Shown here one piece after another: positions 1 to 5,662 of a DNA stretch of 6,660 nucleotides. Position 1 is the first letter of the stretch. The number at the start of each line of letters is the position of its first letter. This DNA comes from Minisyncoccota bacterium. Lineage in GTDB: Bacteria; Patescibacteriota; Minisyncoccia; SW-4-49-11. A program made the position numbers and the translations under genes. Where the stretch lies: positions 1-6,660 of the forward strand of contig JAHEOE010000126.1 of assembly GCA_018609785.1 (NCBI GenBank). The letters run 5' to 3'. A model generated the notes under the pieces. The model made no database searches and had not been told where the DNA came from. It saw only the letters and a program-made list of their open reading frames with translations.

Positions 1-1
1 A

Positions 2-577
2 GCATTTCGTAAGAATCAGTTTATCGCCATTACCGATACGTATGGGACCGAGACCATCAAAGGAGTGGAGAGTCATCATTACGGATATGAGTTGCAAAAA
101 GATGAGTACATGGCATTTCTGAAAGAGACACAGTCGATTTTAGGCAAAGAACAAATCAGCGATGATGCCATATCTTCAGCGGAAAAATCTATGCAAAAAA
201 TCGAGCGTTTTGCCGGTGAAGTATGGGTGAGCAAAGACCGGAAGCTACCGACCAAACTTACCGCCGACTTGAAGATGAATACGGAACGGTCAACCACACA
301 ATCTCTGTCCTTTGAAATTACCATGAGTGAGCATAACACGGACTTTACCGTGGACGAACCGGAATCCGCAAAACCATTGTCCGAAATTTTCCAAGGATTT
401 TTCCCGGACGCGTCTCAAGAGAGTTTTCAGCAGGATACGTCGTCACCCTCTCAGGGACCGGAAGAGCTTCCCGAAGGGTTTGAGAATTTCGATCAGGAAT
501 CTTTACAGTCAGGCAATACCGGCTCCGGTCTGACTGAAGAACAGAAACAGCAGTTGTTCGAGGAGTACGAACAATAA
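2..577 (+). CDS. 3' end of a hypothetical secreted/lipoprotein-like protein (LolA/LppX-like fold suspected)
   Basis: This frame is open from the left edge to a TAA at 575-577, so the gene starts outside the window; the GTG at 65 is internal, because the frame continues upstream with plausible protein sequence. About 191 residues are visible. The first part has alternating polar and hydrophobic strands with the segment GVESHHYGYEL, later VWVSKDRKLPTKL, then a strand-rich stretch ending near DEPESAKPL. This order (a 'G-V-x-x-H-Y' strand, a 'V/L-W-V/I-x-K-x-x-x-L-P' strand, then a 'P-E' ending) recalls LolA/LppX-like lipoproteins of Patescibacteria; that is pattern memory, not a search. The last 55 or so residues are rich in Q, E, S, P and G and look disordered. 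A signal peptide or lipobox would lie upstream and cannot be seen. Function is unknown. A terminator-like hairpin begins at the stop codon, so the gene probably ends its transcript. Confidence is high for a real gene and low for the family. Confidence 0.8.
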   Translation, partial: AFRKNQFIAITDTYGTETIKGVESHHYGYELQKDEYMAFLKETQSILGKEQISDDAISSAEKSMQKIERFAGEVWVSKDRKLPTKLTADLKMNTERSTTQSLSFEITMSEHNTDFTVDEPESAKPLSEIFQGFFPDASQESFQQDTSSPSQGPEELPEGFENFDQESLQSGNTGSGLTEEQKQQLFEEYEQ

Positions 578-610
578 GAAGAGTGGGTGCGTTGTGTCCT
601 CCTCTTTTTA
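575..610 (+). terminator. Terminator-like hairpin overlapping the stop codon of the first gene
   Basis: The arm at 575-583 (TAAGAAGAG) pairs with 602-610 (CTCTTTTTA), with one G-T pair. After one mismatch (584/601) three further pairs (585-587 with 598-600) close a 10-base loop. Five Ts (605-609) form the end of the 3' arm. The stem is AT-rich and imperfect, so it may terminate weakly; its position exactly at the stop codon supports the role. Confidence 0.5.
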
Positions 611-670
611 AAGATCACATATTCGTCCGAGTATTTTTTAAACGTCGACATGGCAGTCCCCACGAAAATA

Positions 671-688
671 GGCTTTCGATAGAAAGCC
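671..688 (+). other. Perfect 7-bp hairpin with GATA loop
   Basis: GGCTTTC at 671-677 is the exact reverse complement of GAAAGCC at 682-688, with the loop GATA. It ends two bases before the strong terminator at 691-712, so the two hairpins stand in tandem. It may be the 3' part of a small structured RNA or of a longer 3' untranslated region. No known RNA family was recognised. Confidence 0.55.
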
Positions 689-690
689 GT

Positions 691-712
691 AAAAAACACG
701 CCGGTGTTTTTT
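691..712 (+). terminator. Strong bidirectional intrinsic terminator
   Basis: AAAAAACAC (691-699) pairs perfectly with GTGTTTTTT (704-712) around a GCCG loop, giving 9 bp. The six As before and six Ts after the GC part mean the structure has a U tract when read from either strand. On the + strand it would stop any transcript passing the weaker hairpin at 575-610 and insulate the downstream tRNA promoter. No convergent minus-strand gene was seen in the window that would need it. Confidence 0.7.
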
Positions 713-746
713 AAGTGTCCGTTCAAACGTCGATAAAGAGTGAGGT

Positions 747-775
747 GCCCCGCAAGGGGCGGAGGAGTTCTTCCT
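747..775 (+). other. GCAA-tetraloop hairpin followed by a second small hairpin
   Basis: GCCCC (747-751) and GGGGC (756-760) form a perfect 5-bp stem closed by a GCAA loop, a member of the stable GNRA tetraloop class. Directly behind it, AGGA (763-766) can pair with TCCT (772-775). The pair lies between the terminator at 691-712 and the tRNA promoter at 808. It is not part of any gene or RNA family I recognise. The second hairpin would cover a purine-rich GGAGGAG (761-767) that has no convincing start codon behind it. Confidence 0.45.
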
Positions 776-807
776 ACTTTTGATATCCATTGTAAAAGAG
801 CATGTGC

Positions 808-836
808 TTGAAACATAAGCGGAAACACGATATGAT
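808..836 (+). promoter_or_regulatory. Promoter of the tRNA-Gln gene
   Basis: TTGAAA (808-813, five of six matches to the -35 consensus) is followed after exactly 17 bp by TATGAT (831-836, five of six matches to the -10 consensus). Transcription would begin near 843, about seven bases before the mature tRNA 5' end at 850. This is the best sigma-70-type promoter in the window. Confidence 0.75.
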
Positions 837-849
837 AGGGACGTACAGT

Positions 850-924
850 TCGGGGGTCGTCTAATTGGTAGGACAGCGGTTTCTGGGACCGTAAGTCGGG
901 GTTCGAGTCCCTGCCCCCGAGCCA
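850..924 (+). tRNA. tRNA-Gln(CUG), 3' CCA encoded
   Basis: A full cloverleaf can be drawn. The acceptor stem is 850-856 with 914-920 (7 bp). The D arm is GTCT (859-862) with GGAC (871-874) and a loop containing GG. The anticodon stem is GCGGT (876-880) with ACCGT (888-892), one G-U pair at its base. The 7-base loop TTCTGGG places the anticodon CTG at 883-885, which reads CAG (glutamine). The T stem is 897-901 with 909-913 around the TTCGAGT loop. The discriminator is G921 and CCA is encoded at 922-924. The U1-A72 first pair and G73 discriminator agree with known glutaminyl-tRNA synthetase identity elements in E. coli. It has its own promoter at 808-836 and lies 76 bases before the helicase-nuclease gene on the same strand. 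Confidence 0.95.
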
Positions 925-937
925 TCGAATAGTTAAT

Positions 938-989
938 GGTCACGTAAAACCAAATCGTATCTGGTCCGGATTCGTTACGTATACCTTTT
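938..989 (+). terminator. Possible terminator of the tRNA transcript
   Basis: ACGTAA (942-947) is complementary to TTACGT (975-980), extended by GGT (938-940) with ACC (983-985) across a small internal loop. Four Ts follow at 986-989. Further short pairings (for example 953-956 with 969-972) can fill the 27-base interior. The U tract is short and overlaps the -10-like box of the next gene, so some read-through from the tRNA promoter into the helicase gene is possible. Confidence 0.4.
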
Positions 990-994
990 ATGAT
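989..994 (+). promoter_or_regulatory. -10-like box directly before the helicase-nuclease ATG
   Basis: TATGAT matches five of six consensus bases and is the same hexamer used in the tRNA-Gln promoter at 831-836. No convincing -35 hexamer was found 16-18 bp upstream and there is no TGn extension, so it would be weak or depend on an activator. A start site seven bases downstream would be at 1001, the A of the ATG, which would make the mRNA leaderless. Confidence 0.4.
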
Positions 995-1000
995 TAATAT

Positions 1001-4000
1001 ATGGCCACAGAAGAGTTACACCCCGGCATTAGAATTTTTGAATATCTTGAAGACTTAGCAAAGCTGAATGTTGATGTTCGGCGCGACATTCGGGAGCATA
1101 AAGACCCCGAAAAACTTATAGAGGTCCTTCATTACCCTCGGCCTGAGAATTTATACGTGAAGCAGTTTGGAGAAGATGATGAACGTCCTTTCCTCTCGGT
1201 TCAGAAACAAAAGTTGGAAAAAGAACCGCGTCTTCCTGACAATCTCAAAGAGTGGGTTGTATTCAACGAAAAATTTTCTCAACCTCAAAGCAAGGAATAT
1301 ATTGTAAAAAAAGAGCATTTTCGAGATTCGCAAGAGAGACGCGAATTACACACCCGTTTAAAGAATGGGGAATTGAATGAGATTCCTGCTCAGTTGAAGG
1401 GTTGGATTCAGAAGAATGAAAAAACTGGAGAGTGGGAAAGAATCGAAGAACAGGAAGTTAGGTATCGCTTTTCAGATTATCCTGAATTACAACAATCGTT
1501 CCAAAATTATGTAAATGGTCCTTGGACTGAATGGAAGAACCGTAACTATCCTATCTATATTGTGAACCAGTTGTACGAGACTCTTTTTGGAATCAGAGAA
1601 TTTCTTAAACAATCTGGAGAAGAGTACGAATTGTTATGGGGACACGATGTTTTAACATGGAAAAAAGATAATCATTCTATTTTCCATCCCTTTTTCTTTA
1701 CTCCTCTCGAAATTCATTTTAATCCGCACGAAAGCAAAATTGAGCTGGTTAAAAGTTCGACAGGAGGAACCTTTTTTGAAGCTATGTTCTTAGAGGATTT
1801 GGATATTAGCAATCTCGAAGATGTTCAAAAGGAAACAAAGAAATTAAATGCCCAAGAATATGAAGTTTGGAACTCTGAAGCTCTCTCCACTAAAGGTACC
1901 GAATTAGTTAATTACGTGTCTCTTGAGGGAGAGAACCAATTTTCAGAAAATGATATCTCTACTCCTCAGATAGCAGAGCATCCGCAATATTGGAATTATC
2001 CTGTAGTGTTTTTGCGAAAAAAATCAGCTATGGGATGGGCCGAGTATGCCCAAAAAATACAAAGCGACATTGAAGACAATACTGAGATTCCTTCTTTTAT
2101 ACGAGAATTATCTGGTGAAGAAGTAGAGGACAAAAATATTCAAGAAACGAATAGTAAAGAAAGTGAAATTTCTAATGGAGAATTATATTTTCCGCTTCCC
2201 TATAATCAAGAGCAGAAGGATATTGCTCAACGAGTGGAGAATCGATATGGAGTGGTGGTCCAAGGTCCGCCGGGGACTGGAAAGAGTCATACCATAGCCA
2301 ATCTTCTTTCTCGTTTTTTGGCTCAAGGAAAGTCGGTACTGGTAACTTCGAAAACAGGAAAAGCTCTGCAGGTGATTCGTGAAAAACTTCCTGCGGAAAT
2401 CAGGGATCTTGTCATGACCCAAATTCCTCATGCACAGGGCGGAGCTGATATTAAGAGTGTTGTGAATAGTATAAGCAAAAATCTTAACGACACGAAAAAA
2501 TTTACGACAAGTCGTATAGAAGAGATAGAGGAAGAACTATCTTCTCTAAGAGAGAAGAAACAAAAGGTTTATAATAAAGTTAAACGAGGAGTCCCGGAAA
2601 ATGTGCCTACGGAGTTAACCGTTGAGAGCGGCCAAACATTTTCTATCGAAGGGGCTATTCAAGAATTGGAGACGGCGAAAGAACAGGAAGAGGATTGGAT
2701 TCCTGATGATATTTCTTTTAGGGAAAATTTGAATTTTACGGAAAAAGAGGTATTCCGAGTGTTCGAATTATATAAGAAGCTTACCGAAGAAGAAAGAAAT
2801 AACATATACTTCTGGGTCCCGGCGCTCGAGGATCTGCCTTCACTAACAGAGGTGAACGAAGTGATTGAAGAATATAATACGTATAAGGATAGAGCTTTTA
2901 AGTGGCAGAATGCTTTTCAACAAATGGATCCCATAGAGGCCTATGAAGAAGAGTTGGGTGATAAGGAACGAGTATCTCAAAATAGTGAGGATTTTATTGG
3001 TACGCTTCGGGAAATGCATGCGTTCTTATCCGACGTACAGGGTAATTCTACGAAGCGTAGGTTATTTGATGTAATTTCTAAAAGCGAACAGGAATACAAA
3101 AAATGGAAAAATACTATTTTCCCCTCAGTGGAGCAATATTTAGCAAATCTTAGAGAATATGAAAATCAGTTATTGGGGATTCAAAATAAGATCGAATATG
3201 ATTCATCTCTCAATGTAGATCAGGTGTTAAAAGGATTTAAAGAAATTCGGGATAAGTTAGAAGACAAAGATGAGTTAAGTCGTTGGGATAAGTTTACGCT
3301 TTCAAAAAATACGAAAGAGATTTTAAAGACAGCTTTATTTAACGGACAAAATCCCACTGATGTCTCAACCTTAGAAGTTTTGGAAACGTATTTTTCCCAA
3401 GAAAAAGAGAGAAACGATTTGCAGCAGTTGTGGAAAGAAGCGTTTCAAAGTGTAGGTATAGAGCTCGAAGAGAGAAAGGAGTTCAGTCGTCCTGAGTTTG
3501 AGGAAGAAGTGAAGGAATTCCGAAAACTTATAGATTACAAGGAAAATTATCAGGATATCAGTCGTATTTTAGAAAACTATACTCACTTTACCGGTGCAGA
3601 TATTAAAAATATTGAAGATGTGGAAGAACTTCTTAGGCTATTAGATGAATATCAAGCGTATACTAAGTATTCTAAAAATATTGAGATTTTAGAAAAATGG
3701 AAGGGACAACTACAAGGAGAGAATAGCCATGAATTGGTTTATAAAATAATTTCGGCTTTAGATAGATTAGATGGTGAAGAGTATGAAAAGCTTTACAACG
3801 AATTTTCAAGTTTACTTCAAAAATATCAAGAAGCAGAGGAATTAAACAACTTAGTCCAGAAGATTGAAGAAAAAGCTCCTAAGCTCGTAGGATTTTTAAA
3901 GGTGCGTGCTAATGAACAAGAACATTTGGGAGTTTCGAGTTCTCTTTTACGAGCATGGGATTTAGCTCAATTAAAGAATTGGATCGAGCATGTTTTTTCA

Positions 4001-5566
4001 GATGATGAATTAAGAAAACTCGAAAAAGAATTAGAAAATTTACGTGACCGGGAAAAAGAACAAGAAAAGCAATTGGTTATTGTTTCTGCTTGGAATCGTC
4101 TAAAAAATCAGGTTACGAAAGAACAAGAAGAGGCATTGGAAGCGTATGCGTTAAGTATGAAGAACCTTGGGAAAGGCACCGGTAAACATGCTCCAAAGCA
4201 CCGGAGGGAGGCTAACGAGGCCTTAAAAACCGCTAAAGATGCAGTGCCCATTTGGATTATGCCTCTTGATCAAGTACTTCATATGTTTAACACTCCTCAG
4301 GCTGGAATGTTTGATGTAGTTATATTCGATGAATCCAGCCAAATAGATGTGAGAGGATTAAATATAGCCTATCTTGGTAAACAACAAATTGCAGTTGGAG
4401 ATCCGGAACAGATTAGTCCCCAATCTTTTACTCGAGAAGAATCAATAGACATGTTGATAGAAAAACATCTTAAGAGAACAATTCCGAATTCTGGACATTT
4501 TTCGGTGACTTCTAGCTTTTTTGATATAGTCAGTCTTAAGCTGTCTGACAAGATTATGCTTACCGAACACTTTCGGTCAGTTAGAGAAATCATTGGATTT
4601 AGTAATCGTCATTTTTATAATGAAAACCTTCAAGTTTTGCGAAGTCCCGACTTCAAATATCCGCTTAAACCCGCATTGGAATCTATCTATGTTTCAAGTG
4701 GTTATATGAACGCAAACAATAAAGTGAACGAGCCTGAAGCACAAGCTCTGGTGAACAAATTGTCTGAAATGGTGAATGACCAGACATATTGGTATCGAGA
4801 TGCCGGTGGTGATGGAGAAAAACGAGACACTACTTTTGGAATAGTTACCTTATTGGGACAAGATCAAGGAAAATATATTCTTGAGCTTTTGCGGGAAAAA
4901 ATTTCAGACGAAGAGATTGAAAGAAGAAACATAGTAGTAGGAGATCCGTATGCGTTCCAGGGTGATGAACGTGATGTAATACTTTTATCGATGGTTCAAG
5001 CTCCCGATATAAATAGTAATCGTCAATTTGTACATCCACTTTCTGATCAGAAAGGAAATAGACAACGTATAAATGTAGCGATGTCTCGGGCGAGAGATAA
5101 AATGATTCTTTTCCATTCCGTGGAGAGGAAAGAACTTAATGGAGATAGTGATTGGCGTGCGACGGTGTTGGATTGGTTCTTGAATTATGATGAAGAAAAG
5201 CGAAAGGAGGGAGAACAGGTGCTGGAAGAAGAATATAAGCGTGGAGTGGCTTCTTCTTTCTCACTAGAAGTAGGAAAGAAGATTATAGAAAAAGGGTATA
5301 AAGTTATTCCGGAATATGAGGTAGGGGGATATCGAATTGATTTAGTAGTAGAGGGTGAGGAAGCTCGATTGGGTGTGGAGTGTGATGGAGATCAATACCA
5401 TGGTCCCAATAAATGGGAAGATGATTTAGATAGGGAAGCGGTTTTGAAACGAGCAGGATGGGATATTTGGCGTGTAAAGGGAAGTTCGTACTATAAGAAT
5501 CCCGATGAAGCTCTTTCTAATCTTTGGCAAAAACTTGGTGAAATGGGGATTAAACCGGTCATGTAG
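1001..5566 (+). CDS. SF1 (Upf1/Dna2-like) helicase with long helical insertion and C-terminal Vsr/MTES_1575-like nuclease
   Basis: 1521 residues, ATG to TAG. An in-frame TAA at 995-997 makes 1001 the first possible start; no Shine-Dalgarno is seen. Residues 1-395 are an unrecognised N-terminal region. Helicase motifs follow in order: Q-like PYNQEQ (400-405), Walker A GPPGTGKS (422-429), motif Ia VLVTSKTGK (446-454), Walker B DESSQ (1110-1114), motif III GDPEQISP (1133-1140), TEHFRS (1188-1193), FQGDERD (1319-1325) and motif VI NVAMSRAR (1358-1365). Between Ia and II lie about 600 charged, helical, partly coiled-coil residues, ending in GKGTGK (1057-1062) and AVPIWIMPL (1081-1089), elements I recall from large bacterial AAA_11/AAA_12 helicases. 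The C-terminus (about 1415-1521) has a PD-(D/E)XK pattern: E1423, D1447, E1460-x-D1462, YH (1466-1467), R1478 and GWDIWRV (1486-1492), as in Vsr/REase_MTES_1575 domains. Expected role: ATP-driven movement on nucleic acid coupled to cleavage, in the cytoplasm. Defence is inferred. It is more AT-rich than both flanking genes. Confidence 0.93.
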   Translation: MATEELHPGIRIFEYLEDLAKLNVDVRRDIREHKDPEKLIEVLHYPRPENLYVKQFGEDDERPFLSVQKQKLEKEPRLPDNLKEWVVFNEKFSQPQSKEYIVKKEHFRDSQERRELHTRLKNGELNEIPAQLKGWIQKNEKTGEWERIEEQEVRYRFSDYPELQQSFQNYVNGPWTEWKNRNYPIYIVNQLYETLFGIREFLKQSGEEYELLWGHDVLTWKKDNHSIFHPFFFTPLEIHFNPHESKIELVKSSTGGTFFEAMFLEDLDISNLEDVQKETKKLNAQEYEVWNSEALSTKGTELVNYVSLEGENQFSENDISTPQIAEHPQYWNYPVVFLRKKSAMGWAEYAQKIQSDIEDNTEIPSFIRELSGEEVEDKNIQETNSKESEISNGELYFPLPYNQEQKDIAQRVENRYGVVVQGPPGTGKSHTIANLLSRFLAQGKSVLVTSKTGKALQVIREKLPAEIRDLVMTQIPHAQGGADIKSVVNSISKNLNDTKKFTTSRIEEIEEELSSLREKKQKVYNKVKRGVPENVPTELTVESGQTFSIEGAIQELETAKEQEEDWIPDDISFRENLNFTEKEVFRVFELYKKLTEEERNNIYFWVPALEDLPSLTEVNEVIEEYNTYKDRAFKWQNAFQQMDPIEAYEEELGDKERVSQNSEDFIGTLREMHAFLSDVQGNSTKRRLFDVISKSEQEYKKWKNTIFPSVEQYLANLREYENQLLGIQNKIEYDSSLNVDQVLKGFKEIRDKLEDKDELSRWDKFTLSKNTKEILKTALFNGQNPTDVSTLEVLETYFSQEKERNDLQQLWKEAFQSVGIELEERKEFSRPEFEEEVKEFRKLIDYKENYQDISRILENYTHFTGADIKNIEDVEELLRLLDEYQAYTKYSKNIEILEKWKGQLQGENSHELVYKIISALDRLDGEEYEKLYNEFSSLLQKYQEAEELNNLVQKIEEKAPKLVGFLKVRANEQEHLGVSSSLLRAWDLAQLKNWIEHVFSDDELRKLEKELENLRDREKEQEKQLVIVSAWNRLKNQVTKEQEEALEAYALSMKNLGKGTGKHAPKHRREANEALKTAKDAVPIWIMPLDQVLHMFNTPQAGMFDVVIFDESSQIDVRGLNIAYLGKQQIAVGDPEQISPQSFTREESIDMLIEKHLKRTIPNSGHFSVTSSFFDIVSLKLSDKIMLTEHFRSVREIIGFSNRHFYNENLQVLRSPDFKYPLKPALESIYVSSGYMNANNKVNEPEAQALVNKLSEMVNDQTYWYRDAGGDGEKRDTTFGIVTLLGQDQGKYILELLREKISDEEIERRNIVVGDPYAFQGDERDVILLSMVQAPDINSNRQFVHPLSDQKGNRQRINVAMSRARDKMILFHSVERKELNGDSDWRATVLDWFLNYDEEKRKEGEQVLEEEYKRGVASSFSLEVGKKIIEKGYKVIPEYEVGGYRIDLVVEGEEARLGVECDGDQYHGPNKWEDDLDREAVLKRAGWDIWRVKGSSYYKNPDEALSNLWQKLGEMGIKPVM

Positions 5567-5605
5567 ATGACAGACAATGGTTGCTGTAATCTTAAGTAGT
5601 TTTTT
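5566..5605 (+). terminator. Possible terminator behind the helicase-nuclease gene
   Basis: Starting at the last base of the TAG stop, GAT (5566-5568) and ACAG (5570-5573) pair with CTGT (5584-5587) and ATC (5589-5591), with CAA/TTG pairs (5575-5577 with 5581-5583) closing a TGG loop. One mismatch and one bulge interrupt the stem. A run of six Ts (5600-5605) follows, but only eight bases after the stem ends, which is farther than usual for an intrinsic terminator. Confidence 0.35.
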
Positions 5606-5607
5606 AT

Positions 5608-5636
5608 TTGCTTTTTTATATGTATTCGTGTAAGAT
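5608..5636 (+). promoter_or_regulatory. Candidate promoter of dprA
   Basis: TTGCTT (5608-5613) and TAAGAT (5631-5636) are separated by 17 bp of AT-rich sequence. They match three of six (-35) and four of six (-10) consensus bases. The predicted start near 5643 would leave a leader of about 20 bases before the ATG at 5663. The match is modest, and AT-rich spacers often contain such pairs by chance. Confidence 0.45.
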
Positions 5637-5662
5637 GGGGCGCAATTGATTGTGTGAAATGT

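Noticed and set aside
65..577. GTG at 65 as the true start of the first gene
   Set aside because: The frame is open to the left edge with protein-like sequence, so the GTG is more likely an internal valine of a gene cut by the window.
761..818. Short leader peptide with GGAGGAG and a TTG start at 780
   Set aside because: Only 12 codons, a rare start codon, wide spacing and no promoter in front; it also overlaps the tRNA -35 box.
897..924. tRNA-Gln 3' end as an integration (att) site
   Set aside because: No copy of the T arm and acceptor sequence was found in 5567-5662 or elsewhere to the right, and no integrase gene is in the window.
4169..4186. GKGTGK as a second ATPase site in the large protein
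   Set aside because: It lacks the hydrophobic strand before and the Ser/Thr after the lysine, and no second Walker B goes with it.
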